DNA of 64,000 nucleotides from Actinophytocola gossypii (GTDB lineage: Bacteria; Actinomycetota; Actinomycetes; Mycobacteriales; Pseudonocardiaceae). The stretch is from positions 186,001-250,000 of the forward strand of contig NZ_JAFFZE010000017.1 of NCBI RefSeq assembly GCF_025165815.1, in the 5' to 3' direction. Shown piece by piece: positions 45,656 through 55,672 of the stretch (the stretch's first letter is position 1; each line of letters starts with the position of its first letter). A program made the position numbers and the translations under genes. The notes beneath the pieces were generated by a model. It was not told the origin of the DNA. It did not search any database and saw only the letters and a list, made by a program, of their open reading frames with translations.

Positions 45656-45763
45656 GGATTCCCGACTAACGGCGGGTAGTGGATCTACCACGAACGGGTG
45701 ACCCTGATGGGGTTCCTTGTCCCTGCTCCGCGGCCGTGCGCCGCGGCTACGAGGTGATTCGCA

Positions 45764-46492
45764 ATGCGTTTCGTTCGTGTCGGGGCGGCCCTGGTCGGGG
45801 CGGCGGCAGCCGTGCTCGGCTTCCTGGCTCCGTCGGCTGCGGCCGACGAGCCGACCGTTGGGCCGGCGATCATCGACGGTGGTTACGCGGAGAACGCGCC
45901 GTGGGCCGCAAGACTCTTCGTCAACGGCCAGGAGAACTGCTCGGCGACGATCATCGCGCCGACCTGGATCCTGACCGCCGAGCACTGTGTCGCCGGTGGC
46001 GGCACGGTCTCGTTCAACATCGGCAGCCTGGACCAGACCCAGGGCGAGCAGGCCACCGCGGTGAACATCCACACGCATGGCTCGGCCGACCTCGCGCTGG
46101 CCGAGCTGGACCACGCGGTGTCCGCGACCTACTCGCCGCTCGGCACCGCGGGCGCGGTGGCCGTCGGGCAGACGGTGCAGGTCTACGGCTGGGGCGCCAC
46201 GTGCACCGACCAGCCGGAGATCAACTGCCAGTCCCAGATGCTCAAGGTGGCCGACGTCGGCGTGAACTCGGTCAGCTGCTCGGACTACCGAGGCGGCGTC
46301 GCCGTGTGCGCGAACCGGATCGACGGCATCACCGCCGGCGGCGACTCCGGTGGTCCGATGTTCGCCACCAGCCCGGTGGACGGCGGGTACTACCAGGTCG
46401 GCGTCGCCTCCACGAGCGACCGCGCGACCCGCACCGCGTACACCAACGTGACCCAGTACCGCGACTGGATCGCCGGCATCGCCGGAGTGTGA
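45764..46492 (+). CDS. Secreted trypsin-like serine protease (S1 family)
   Basis: 242 residues. Signal peptide of about 26 residues (ending PSAAADE) followed by a short propeptide-like stretch. The catalytic triad is His74 (TAEHC), Asp109 (SADLALAEL) and Ser195 (GGDSGGP). Paired cysteines give the usual disulfides. Two bases before the Ser motif there is no acidic S1 residue at the trypsin position (GITAGGDSGGP), so specificity may not be for Arg/Lys. ATG 45764; strong perfect terminator after the gene. Confidence 0.93.
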   Translation: MRFVRVGAALVGAAAAVLGFLAPSAAADEPTVGPAIIDGGYAENAPWAARLFVNGQENCSATIIAPTWILTAEHCVAGGGTVSFNIGSLDQTQGEQATAVNIHTHGSADLALAELDHAVSATYSPLGTAGAVAVGQTVQVYGWGATCTDQPEINCQSQMLKVADVGVNSVSCSDYRGGVAVCANRIDGITAGGDSGGPMFATSPVDGGYYQVGVASTSDRATRTAYTNVTQYRDWIAGIAGV

Positions 46493-46500
46493 GCCCGGTT

Positions 46501-46538
46501 CGAACGCCGCGTCCGGGTGCCCCCGGACGCGGCGTTCG
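46501..46538. terminator. Perfect hairpin terminator after the trypsin-like gene
   Basis: CGAACGCCGCGTCCGGG-TGCC-CCCGGACGCGGCGTTCG: perfect 17-bp stem with a 4-nt loop, 8 bases after the protease stop, before the convergent rox gene. Confidence 0.85.
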
Positions 46539-46601
46539 CGTGCTCGACGACCCACGCGCGCGTTGAGCGCCGGGGCAGTGCCGGCCCGCCACCGCCGTGA
46601 C

Positions 46602-48107
<1,506 letters not shown>

Positions 48108-48134
48108 CTATACGTTGAAAGTGGCGGGGGAAGG

Positions 48135-48344
48135 TCAGTCTTCCCGCTTCGCCGACAGCCCGTTCTCGTCCAGCGCGTTGAAGATGTGCAGGCCGCCGCT
48201 GTCCGTCGCCAGCCACAAGCCGGTGGTCAATCGGGTCGAACAGGTGCCACTCGGACCATTCACGCTTTCGAGCGTGAACAGGAACGAATTCGCGGAAATG
48301 TGCCGCACCGACTCACCTGTTCGCCATTCCAGTGACCAATCCAC
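48135..48344 (-). CDS. Small hypothetical protein, possibly truncated
   Basis: 69 codons from GTG 48344. The C-terminal half (RLTTGLWLATDSGGLHIFNA, LDENGLSAKRED) has GC-rich third positions and looks like real coding sequence. The first part uses less typical codons (ATT, AAT, GGT). The frame is open upstream to about 48490 and encodes further plausible residues (GRRVGEWFADLPVTPRAW) but offers no good start there. It could be a degraded or mis-started gene. Not recognised. It ends 35 bp before the RAE. Confidence 0.35.
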   Translation of the reverse strand: MDWSLEWRTGESVRHISANSFLFTLESVNGPSGTCSTRLTTGLWLATDSGGLHIFNALDENGLSAKRED

Positions 48345-48475
48345 CCAGGCTCTCGGCGTGACCGGCAGGTCGGCGAACCATTCGCCGACTCGGCGGCCCG
48401 ACAGGGACCGCGGTCGGGCGTCCTGTCGCTCGAACTGCTCGTCAGCGGGACGGAAGTCGGAACCCGGCCCGAGAG

Positions 48476-48973
48476 TCAGGATCGGACGGCGTCACGGCCG
48501 GCGAGTTTGTCGAGCGCCGGGCCGGTGACGCGGTAGACGGTCCATTCGTCCATCGCGGTCGCGCCAAGCGATTCGTAGAAGTCGATGGCCGGCTTGTTCC
48601 AGTCCAGAACCCACCATTGCAGCCGCGTGTAGCCGTTGTTCACGCATTCTTCGGCGAGCGCGATGAGGAGGGCTTTCCCGAGTCCCGTGCCGCGCGCGGC
48701 GGGCCGGACATAAAGATCCTCGAGATAAATACCGTGCACGCCGTCCCACGTCGAGAAGTTCAGGAACCACAACGCGCAGCCGACGACCTCACCGTCCAGC
48801 TCTGCGACGTGGCCGAACAGCGCCGGACTGGGCCCGAACAGCGCGCGACGCAGCTGTTCCGCGGTCAGGTGGCACTCGTCGGGTGCACGTTCGTACTCGG
48901 CCAGCTCGTACACCAGCCCGACCACGGCGTCCACATCGGACTCACGGACCCGGCGGACGCGGGGATCGGGCAT
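48476..48973 (-). CDS. GNAT family N-acetyltransferase
   Basis: 165 residues, complete GNAT fold. Motif A YVRPAARGTGLGKALLIALA binds acetyl-CoA. FNFSTWDGVHGIYLEDLY and the C-terminal LDWNKPAIDFYESLGA resemble the diamine/spermidine acetyltransferase branch. The substrate is probably a small amine, but this is not certain. ATG 48973; follows the histidine phosphatase gene on the same strand with a 9-bp gap, so likely co-transcribed. Confidence 0.9.
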   Translation of the reverse strand: MPDPRVRRVRESDVDAVVGLVYELAEYERAPDECHLTAEQLRRALFGPSPALFGHVAELDGEVVGCALWFLNFSTWDGVHGIYLEDLYVRPAARGTGLGKALLIALAEECVNNGYTRLQWWVLDWNKPAIDFYESLGATAMDEWTVYRVTGPALDKLAGRDAVRS

Positions 48974-48982
48974 GGCGTGCTC

Positions 48983-49573
48983 CTACTCCAGTACGGGAGG
49001 CACGTTCAGCCGTTTGACCTGGGGCTCGCCGCGCTCGTCGCCGAGAACGGAGATCGCGGCGGCCTCGAGTGCGAAGTGGACGCCGGCGGTGGGTGGGAGC
49101 CCGAGCCAGGTGGCGACCAGGACGCGGCTGAAGTGCCCGTGCCCCACCAGGATGACATCCCCGTCGACCAGGGCGTCGCGCACCCGCTCGACCACCCGCG
49201 CGGCCCGCGCGCCGACCTGCTCGGCAGTCTCGCCACCGGGGGAGACGTGGCTCCACACGGTCCACCCCGGCACGGTCTCCCGGATCTGCGGGGTGGACAG
49301 GCCCTCGTACTCGCCGTAGTCCCACTCGGCGAGGTCCTCGGTGACCGAGTCGATCGACAGGCCGGCGAGCTCCGCGGTCCGGATCGCCCGGCCGCGCGGG
49401 CTGGTGGCGACGAGCGCGGGGCGGGTGGCGCCGCGCATCGTCCCCAGCAGCCGGCCGGCGTCCCCGGCCAGGCGCTCGCCGGTGGGGGTGAGGGGCAGGT
49501 CGGTGACGCTGGTGTGGCGTCCGGTGCGGGACCAGTCGGTCTCGCCGTGTCGAAGCAGGTAGAGCGCGGTCAT
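48983..49573 (-). CDS. Histidine phosphatase family protein (Gpm2/Rv3214-like)
   Basis: 196 residues. The catalytic RHG motif (YLLRHGETDWSRTGRH) and the second histidine in VILVGHGHFSRVL define the branched histidine phosphatase superfamily. In M. tuberculosis the protein at the corresponding place (annotated gpm2) is an acid phosphatase rather than a phosphoglycerate mutase, so a broad phosphatase role is more likely. ATG 49573. First gene of a phosphatase-GNAT pair. Confidence 0.9.
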   Translation of the reverse strand: MTALYLLRHGETDWSRTGRHTSVTDLPLTPTGERLAGDAGRLLGTMRGATRPALVATSPRGRAIRTAELAGLSIDSVTEDLAEWDYGEYEGLSTPQIRETVPGWTVWSHVSPGGETAEQVGARAARVVERVRDALVDGDVILVGHGHFSRVLVATWLGLPPTAGVHFALEAAAISVLGDERGEPQVKRLNVPPVLE

Positions 49574-49906
49574 GGCGGGCCACCTCCCAGGCTACTGGCA
49601 GGTAGGTTAACCCGGCCGGGAGTGACCGCGCCGGTTGTCCTGACCCAACGAGCTACCGAGCCTCCGGCTCGGGCCGAAGCAGGGCGACGATCTGTGCCAT
49701 GCCGACGTTCGGCGTGCTGAACCCAGGTACGCCTCGACCACCACGTCGACGCGCGGTGGTTCGCGTGGCGGAGCCGTCGTGCAAACGCCCTCAAGTGCCA
49801 GGCCGCCCTTCTCCCGGTACGCACGCGAAGCCTCCCCAGGTGACGAACGGCGCCCACCAGCGGGAAATCGTCCCGCCGGTGGGCGCCGTTGGCGATGCGC
49901 TGGGGT
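49574..49906. other. Intergenic region between the phosphatase gene and sodN
   Basis: About 330 bp. It contains a small hairpin CCGAGCC-TCC-GGCTCGG (49656-49672) and the strong sodN terminator (49846-49890). Short frames on either strand here lack ribosome-binding sites and recognisable products. Nothing else is supported. Confidence 0.6.
49846..49890 (-). terminator. sodN terminator hairpin
   Basis: AACGGCGCCCACCAGCGGGA pairs with the 20 bases 49871-49890 with a single mismatch; loop AATCG. It lies 16 bp beyond the sodN stop. Confidence 0.85.
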
Positions 49907-50314
49907 TCAGCCGTTCTTGGTTTCCCAGAAGATCTTGTCGATCTCGGCGATGTAGTCGAGGAGTTGCTGGCCGGTGGCCGGGTCCATGGAGCCCTTGGTG
50001 CCGGAGGCGCCCGCGGCCTTGGTGGCCTTGTTGATCAGCTCGTGCAGCTGCGGGTACTTCTCGAAGTGCGGCGGCTTGAAGTAGTCGGTCCACAGCACCC
50101 ACAGGTGGTGCTTGACCAGCTCGCTGCGCTGCTCGGCGATCATGATCGCGCGGGTCCGGTACTCCGGGTCCTCGTTGTCCTGGTACTTCTGCTGGATGGC
50201 CTTCACCGACTCGGCCTCGATGCGGGCCTGCGCCGGGTCGTACACGCCACACGGAAGGTCGCAGTGTGCGGTGGCCTCCAGGCGTGGGCCGAGAATGCGC
50301 GACAGGAGTCGCAT
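49907..50314 (-). CDS. sodN: Nickel superoxide dismutase
   Basis: 135 residues: a 16-residue propeptide (MRLLSRILGPRLEATA) followed by the nickel hook HCDLPCGVYDPAQAR, whose His1, Cys2 and Cys6 bind nickel after cleavage. The four-helix remainder (DNEDPEYRTRAIMIAEQRSE, KHHLWVLWTDYFKPPHF) is standard. It dismutates superoxide in the cytosol. The maturation protease gene sodX is divergent, 82 bp away. The ATG has AGGAGGAAAG upstream. In Streptomyces, Nur represses the alternative Fe-SOD and nickel induces sodN; no clear Nur box was seen here. Confidence 0.97.
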   Translation of the reverse strand: MRLLSRILGPRLEATAHCDLPCGVYDPAQARIEAESVKAIQQKYQDNEDPEYRTRAIMIAEQRSELVKHHLWVLWTDYFKPPHFEKYPQLHELINKATKAAGASGTKGSMDPATGQQLLDYIAEIDKIFWETKNG

Positions 50315-50396
50315 CTTTCCTCCTGAAACAGGTTGACGCTCCGACTGATCGCGACACTACTCCCGGCATCATGGTCCGACACGACGGAGGTGATCG

Positions 50397-50741
50397 TTGG
50401 CACCCGAACCGAACCCGCTGGGCAGGCTGCCGTTTCGCCGCATCCGCGTACGGGGACCGTCCATGGCGCCAACGCTGCGTGACGGCGACATCGTGATCGC
50501 TCGAACGGGTGTCCCGGAGCCGGGTGATGTGGTCGTCGTGACCTGGACGTCCCGGCCGGGACAGCTGTCGGTCAAGCGCGCCGTCGGACCACAGGGTGAC
50601 GGGTGGTTCGTGGTCGGGGACAACGACCTCGCGTCCACCGACTCGCGCGAGCTCGGGCCCGCCACGGTGCACGGGGTCGTGCGGTGGCGGGCCTGGCCTC
50701 GCCCGAAGGCCCTGCGAAAGGCCCTACGACCCGGCGCGTAG
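50397..50741 (+). CDS. sodX: Nickel-type superoxide dismutase maturation protease
   Basis: 114 residues, S26 signal-peptidase-like. The serine box RVRGPSMAPTLRDGD and the lysine box SVKRAVGPQGDGWFVVGDN are both present; there is no membrane anchor, so it acts in the cytosol to remove the SodN propeptide. TTG 50397 is the start, with GGAGG 7 bp upstream. Divergent from sodN, as is usual for this pair. Its end overlaps the convergent rmlC gene by 18 bp. Confidence 0.93.
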   Translation: MAPEPNPLGRLPFRRIRVRGPSMAPTLRDGDIVIARTGVPEPGDVVVVTWTSRPGQLSVKRAVGPQGDGWFVVGDNDLASTDSRELGPATVHGVVRWRAWPRPKALRKALRPGA

Positions 50742-51329
50742 CTGCTGGTACCGCGCCAGACAGTCCTCGTACGTCGGCAGCAGGCCGATCGTCCGCGCCT
50801 CCGTCAGCCCCGGCGCCGCGCGGTCCTTGTCCGACAGCACCGCCTCGATCTCCGCCGGCCACGGCAGGTCCAGCTCCGGGTCCAGCGGGTTCAGGCCGTG
50901 CTCGGCCCCGGGGTTGTACGGCGTCGAGCACAGGTACGAGATCACCGTGTCGTCCTCGAGGGCCATCATCGCGTGGCCGATCCCCTCGGAGACGTACACC
51001 GCGCGGAACTCGACCGGGTCCAGGCGCACCGCGTCGACCATGCCGAACGTCGGCGACCCGACGCGGATGTCGACCACCACGTCCAGCAGCGCGCCCTGCG
51101 GGCAGTACACGTACTTCCCCTGCCCGGGCGGCACGTCCGCGAAGTGCAGCCCGCGGATCACCCCGCGCCGGGACTTGCTGTGGTTCGTCTGCGCCAGCCG
51201 CAGCGGGTGCCCCACCGCCTTGACGAAGTCCTCCTCCTGGTAGGGGCACACGAAGAGACCCCGGTCGTCCGGGAACACCCTCGGGGTGAACTCGAACGCG
51301 CCGGGTACGGCCAGTTCCCGAACATCCAT
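50724..51329 (-). CDS. rmlC: dTDP-4-dehydrorhamnose 3,5-epimerase family protein
   Basis: 201 residues, cupin fold. The catalytic-histidine segment GVIRGLHFADVPPGQGKYVY and the VYVSEGIGHAMMAL region with the acid/base residues are visible, as is YLCSTPYNPGAEHG. RmlC catalyses the third step of dTDP-L-rhamnose synthesis, needed for the arabinogalactan linker. No rmlA, B or D gene is nearby, so related sugar epimerases of secondary metabolism remain possible. ATG 51329; divergent from malic enzyme. Confidence 0.88.
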   Translation of the reverse strand: MDVRELAVPGAFEFTPRVFPDDRGLFVCPYQEEDFVKAVGHPLRLAQTNHSKSRRGVIRGLHFADVPPGQGKYVYCPQGALLDVVVDIRVGSPTFGMVDAVRLDPVEFRAVYVSEGIGHAMMALEDDTVISYLCSTPYNPGAEHGLNPLDPELDLPWPAEIEAVLSDKDRAAPGLTEARTIGLLPTYEDCLARYQQLRAGS

Positions 51330-51545
51330 GTGACTAAGCGTACTGGCCCCTTACCTCCACCTCCGGCCCCGCACCTGTCACACTGTGGGACACCGCAGCG
51401 TCCGCGGTCGCCCGCGAACCATCCGCGCGCGGCCGATCGGCCGGCACCACGAACGCGTCGACGTACCCGATCGATGCTCGATCGTGCCGAGACCCGGCGG
51501 GGCTACCTTTCCGCGATCCCCGCTTCGGCCCGTTGGAGGGACGCA

Positions 51546-52745
51546 ATGACCACCGTGAACGACCCGCTCGTGCAACCCGATCTGACCGCCCCCGTCACCG
51601 ATGAGGAGATCTTCGCCGCGCACGAGGGCGGCAAGCTCGACGTCGCGGTGACCCGCCCGATCGCCGACCCGCGCACCCTCTCCATCGTCTACACGCCCGG
51701 CGTGGCCAAGGTCAGCCGGGCCATCGCCGAGGACGCCGACCTCGCCCGGCGCTACACCTGGACCAACCGCCTGGTCGTCGTGGTCAGCGACGGCACCGCG
51801 GTGCTCGGCCTCGGGGACATCGGGCCACGGGGCGCCCTGCCGGTCATGGAGGGCAAGTCCGCCCTGTTCAAGACCTTCGGCGGGCTCAACTCGATCCCGC
51901 TGGTGCTGGACACCACCGACGTCGACGAGATCGTCGAGACGCTGGTCCGGCTGCGCCCCTCGTTCGGCGCGGTGAACCTCGAGGACGTGTCAGCGCCGCG
52001 CTGCTTCGAACTGGAGAAGCGCCTGATCGAGGCCCTGGACTGCCCGGTCATGCACGACGACCAGCACGGCACCGCGATCATCCTGCTCGCCGCCCTGCGC
52101 GGCGCCAACGCCGTTCTCGACCGGCCGATCGAGAACGAGCGGATCGTCATCGCCGGCGCCGGGGCGTCCGGGGTGGCCTGCGCGAACTTCCTGCTCTCCG
52201 CCGGCGCCGGGGACGTCACCGTGCTCGACTCGCGGGGCATCGTGCACGCCGGCCGGGACGGGCTCAACCCGGTCAAGGCCGAGCTGGCCACCCGGACCAA
52301 CAAGGCAGGGCTGCGCGGCGGTCTGGCCGAGGCGCTGGCGGGCGCCGACGTGTTCGTCGGACTGTCCGGCTCCACCGTGCCCGAGGAGCTGATCGCCTCG
52401 ATGGCGCCGGACCCGATCGTGTTCGCGCTGTCCAACCCCGACCCGGAAATTCACCCGGACGTGGCACGGAAGCACGCCGCGATCGTCGCGACGGGTCGCA
52501 GCGACTTCCCGAACCAGATCAACAACTCGCTGGCCTTCCCCGGCGTGTTCCGCGGCGCGCTGGACGCGGGCGCGCGCCGGATCACCGAGCGGATGAAGCT
52601 GGCCGCCGCCGAGGCCATCTTCCAGGTCGCCGCCGAGGACCTGGACGCCGATCACATCGTGCCGTCCGGGGTCGACCCGAGGGTCGCGCCGGAGGTCGCC
52701 GCGGCGGTCGCGAAGGCCGCCGAGGAGGACGGCGTCACGGCGTAG
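51546..52745 (+). CDS. NAD(P)-dependent malic enzyme
   Basis: 399 residues, the short bacterial form without a phosphotransacetylase domain. It decarboxylates malate to pyruvate. The N-terminal domain has VYTPGVAKVSRAIAED and GDIGPRGALPVMEGKSALFK with the catalytic Lys. The metal-binding FGAVNLEDVSAPRCFELE, DDQHGTAIILLAAL and the NAD-binding IVIAGAGASGVACANFLL follow. ATG 51546 with GGAGGGACG upstream. Cofactor preference cannot be read with confidence. Confidence 0.93.
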   Translation: MTTVNDPLVQPDLTAPVTDEEIFAAHEGGKLDVAVTRPIADPRTLSIVYTPGVAKVSRAIAEDADLARRYTWTNRLVVVVSDGTAVLGLGDIGPRGALPVMEGKSALFKTFGGLNSIPLVLDTTDVDEIVETLVRLRPSFGAVNLEDVSAPRCFELEKRLIEALDCPVMHDDQHGTAIILLAALRGANAVLDRPIENERIVIAGAGASGVACANFLLSAGAGDVTVLDSRGIVHAGRDGLNPVKAELATRTNKAGLRGGLAEALAGADVFVGLSGSTVPEELIASMAPDPIVFALSNPDPEIHPDVARKHAAIVATGRSDFPNQINNSLAFPGVFRGALDAGARRITERMKLAAAEAIFQVAAEDLDADHIVPSGVDPRVAPEVAAAVAKAAEEDGVTA

Positions 52746-52926
52746 TCACGGCTCGATAACCACGTGGCAGGGGTGTCGTCGCTGGTCAGCGGCCCGGACC
52801 GGCGGCGGAACCCCTGCTTCGGCGATTTCGAACAATCCTCGGGTAATTCACGCGGTAGCCTGTGCACCGGCGGGAAAGATCGGCGGCTGCGCCCGACCCG
52901 CCGGCATGCGGGCGAGAGGATGGCGT

Positions 52927-55512
52927 GTGGCCGAGCATGTCCTGCGAGCCGGCCCGCACCCCGCGGCGGTGCGGACCGGCGAGTTAGCCATGCCCGCGGT
53001 GGCCGCCAACTCCGCCGTCCCCGTCACCGGGGAGCCACCGCGGGCGGACGTCGTCACGCCCGTCCTGCTCACCGACATCGAGGAGCTCGCCCAACTCGGG
53101 GTGTGGAGCATCGACGTCCGGGCCGGCCGCGCGTACTTCTCCGACGGTCTGCGCCGGCTCTGCGGTTCCCCCACCGGCGACACCCTCTCCGCCGCGATCG
53201 AACTGGTCCACCCGGACGACAAGCCGGTGCTCGACCTGTTCCGCGCCCGGCTGTACTCGCCGACCGACGACGCGCCGATCGAGGTCGAGCTGCGGGACGC
53301 CACCGGCGAGCGCGACTTCCGCGTCCGGGCCCGCTCCGAGACCGACGCCACCGGCGCGGTCGTCCGCATCCTCGGCACCGTCCAGGACGTCACCAGCTCC
53401 CGCGACCTCGAGCGGCAGGCGATCCTCGACCGTCGCCTGTTCCAGGACGCTCAACAGGTCGCCCGGGTCGGCACCTGGGAGTGGAACACCCAGACGGGTG
53501 AATGCGTGTGGTCGACCATGCTCTACGAGCTGTTCGGCGTCGAGCCGGGCGTGCCGATCACCTACACCGACTACCTCAGCATGGTGCACCCCGACGACCG
53601 GGACTGGGTCGACAAGCGCTGGCGCGGGCTCGCCGTGGACGGCCGCCCGGCCGAGGCCGAGCACCGCGTGGTCCTGCCGGACGGCGGCCGTCGGGTACTC
53701 CGCTGCCGCGCCGTCGCCCGGGACAACAGCCGAGGCGCCCAGGTGATGATCGGCACCGCCCAGGACGTCACCGAGCAGCGGTCCACCGAGACCAGGATGA
53801 TGCGCTCCAGCCAGCGGTTCACCGACCTGGTCGCGATCGCCCCGGTCGGCATCGCGCTGTTCGACGACAGCGGGCACCTGCTCGACGCCAACGACGCCCT
53901 GTGCCGGCTGCTGGAGGAGGACCTGGAGCGGCTGCGCGGCCGGTCGGCCACCGACCTGGCCCACCCCACCGACCGGGCGACCTCGCTGCTGCACTCGGAC
54001 GGCCTGCAGGGCGGCGACCTGCGCGCGGGCCAGCGGGTCCTGGTCACCGCGTCCGGCAAGTCGGTGTACTGCGAACTGAGCGTGACCTCGTCGGTCGCCG
54101 ACGACGGCCAGCGGTTCTGGCTGGTGGTGTTCGCCGACGTCACCGAGCGCCGCCGGGCCGCCGAACGGCTGCGCTACCAGGCCACCCACGACGAGCTGAC
54201 CGGCCTGCCGGGGCGCGCGGCGGTCAACGAGCTGTTGGGCCAGCTGCTGAGCGGGCCGGAGGCGGACAGCGTCGCGGTGCTGTTCTGCGACGTGGACAAC
54301 TTCAAGCGGGTCAACGACTCCCTCGGCCACGACGTCGGTGACGAGCTGATCATCGCGCTGGCCAGGCGCCTGGAACGCGGGCTGCCGCCGTGCTGCACGC
54401 CGGGGCGGATGTCCGGCGACGAGTACGTGGTGATCTGCTCGGACGTCGGCGAGGTCGGCGGGGTCGAGGTGCTGGCGAACCGGGTGGCGCGGCTGCTGCG
54501 CACGGCGGTGCCGGTGCGCGGCCAGCTGCTGCGGGTCTCGGCGGCCATCGGCGCCGCGGTGCCGAACGGGCCGGACGGCGGGCCGAGCGCCGGGTCCCGG
54601 TCCACCGCGGCCGACCTGCTGCGGTTCGCCGACGCGGCGATGTTCAACGCGAAGCGGCAGGGCACCGGGCGGGTGTCGCTGGCCAACGCCGAGCTGATCC
54701 ACACGGCGAACAGCCAGATGCTGCTCGAGGGCCAGCTGCGGGACGCCATCGCGAACGGCGAGCTGGTGCTGCACTACCAGCCGGTGGTCGGCCCGGACGG
54801 CACGATCCTGTCCGCGGAGGCGCTGGTCCGCTGGCCGCACCCGGAGCGGGGGATGCTGAGCCCCGGCGAGTTCCTGCCGGTCGCCGAGCAGGGTGACCTG
54901 CTGCGCGAGCTGGACCGCTGGGTGCTGCGCACGGCGTTGCGCGAGGCGGCGGACTGGCCGCTGCTGACCGGCGGCGTGCTGGGCGGCGGGCCGGGGGTCG
55001 CGGTGAACCTGGCCGGGCTGGTGCCGGGCGACCCGGAGTTCGTGGAGATCGTGTCGGCCGCGGTGGCCGAGTCGGGCATCGCCTGGGACCGGGTGGTGCT
55101 GGAGCTGGTGGAGACCAGCCTGATCGACCTGCCGTCCCGGTCGCGTTCGGCCATGGCCGAGCTGGCCGACCGCGGCGTGCGGTTCGCCGTGGACGACTTC
55201 GGCACCGGGTACTCGTCGCTGTCGCGGCTCAAGGAGCTGCCGGCGCAGATCATCAAGATCGACCGGGCGTTCGTGTCCGGCGTGGCGACCGAGGCGGCCG
55301 ACTTCGCGGTGGTCCGCGCGCTGGTCGACATGGCCCGCGCGATGGGCCGCACCTGCGTGGCCGAGGGCGTGGAGGTCGAGTCGCAGTTCCATGTGCTGCG
55401 CAGCTTCGGCGTCGAGGCCTACCAGGGCTGGCTGCTGTCCCGACCGTTGTCCGCGGAGGCCCACCGGGAGCTGATGCGGCTCGGACCGGTGCACATTCCA
55501 CGCGGATCCTGA
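52927..55512 (+). CDS. PAS-PAS-PAS-GGDEF-EAL cyclic-di-GMP signalling protein
   Basis: 861 residues, soluble. Three PAS/PAC modules (about residues 45-155, 165-275, 280-395) are followed by a GGDEF domain (about 400-560) and an EAL domain (about 575-835). The GGDEF signature reads RMSGDEYVVI (first Gly replaced by Ser, Phe by Tyr), so cyclase activity is uncertain. The EAL domain keeps SAEALVRW, EFLPVAEQ, DDFGTGYSSL and KIDRAFV, all needed for phosphodiesterase activity. GTG 52927 is favoured by GAGAGGA 6 bp upstream; ATG 52906 would add 7 residues. Confidence 0.9.
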   Translation: MAEHVLRAGPHPAAVRTGELAMPAVAANSAVPVTGEPPRADVVTPVLLTDIEELAQLGVWSIDVRAGRAYFSDGLRRLCGSPTGDTLSAAIELVHPDDKPVLDLFRARLYSPTDDAPIEVELRDATGERDFRVRARSETDATGAVVRILGTVQDVTSSRDLERQAILDRRLFQDAQQVARVGTWEWNTQTGECVWSTMLYELFGVEPGVPITYTDYLSMVHPDDRDWVDKRWRGLAVDGRPAEAEHRVVLPDGGRRVLRCRAVARDNSRGAQVMIGTAQDVTEQRSTETRMMRSSQRFTDLVAIAPVGIALFDDSGHLLDANDALCRLLEEDLERLRGRSATDLAHPTDRATSLLHSDGLQGGDLRAGQRVLVTASGKSVYCELSVTSSVADDGQRFWLVVFADVTERRRAAERLRYQATHDELTGLPGRAAVNELLGQLLSGPEADSVAVLFCDVDNFKRVNDSLGHDVGDELIIALARRLERGLPPCCTPGRMSGDEYVVICSDVGEVGGVEVLANRVARLLRTAVPVRGQLLRVSAAIGAAVPNGPDGGPSAGSRSTAADLLRFADAAMFNAKRQGTGRVSLANAELIHTANSQMLLEGQLRDAIANGELVLHYQPVVGPDGTILSAEALVRWPHPERGMLSPGEFLPVAEQGDLLRELDRWVLRTALREAADWPLLTGGVLGGGPGVAVNLAGLVPGDPEFVEIVSAAVAESGIAWDRVVLELVETSLIDLPSRSRSAMAELADRGVRFAVDDFGTGYSSLSRLKELPAQIIKIDRAFVSGVATEAADFAVVRALVDMARAMGRTCVAEGVEVESQFHVLRSFGVEAYQGWLLSRPLSAEAHRELMRLGPVHIPRGS

Positions 55513-55672
55513 ACCGGTCTCGACTTCGCAACGGCTGCGCCGAACAGAGCAATCGGGTAGGCTGACCGGTCGTCGTCAGATGCTGGGACGACCTGCCGCC
55601 GTCGGTACCACCGGCTAAGGTCGGGCGACCTACGGCCGGCAGGGGGCCGTCTCGACCTGAGGAGTCTCGAGC

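Noticed and set aside
49574-49857. Short frames between the phosphatase gene and sodN
   Set aside because: Arg-rich shadow composition, no ribosome-binding site, and overlap with the sodN terminator.
50315-50396. Nur-type nickel-responsive operator between sodN and sodX
   Set aside because: No clear TGCAA/TTGCA-like inverted repeat could be seen in the 82-bp gap.
51369-51383. Imperfect palindrome GTCACACTGTGGGAC in the rmlC-malic enzyme gap
   Set aside because: One internal mismatch and no known matching regulator; insufficient to call an operator.
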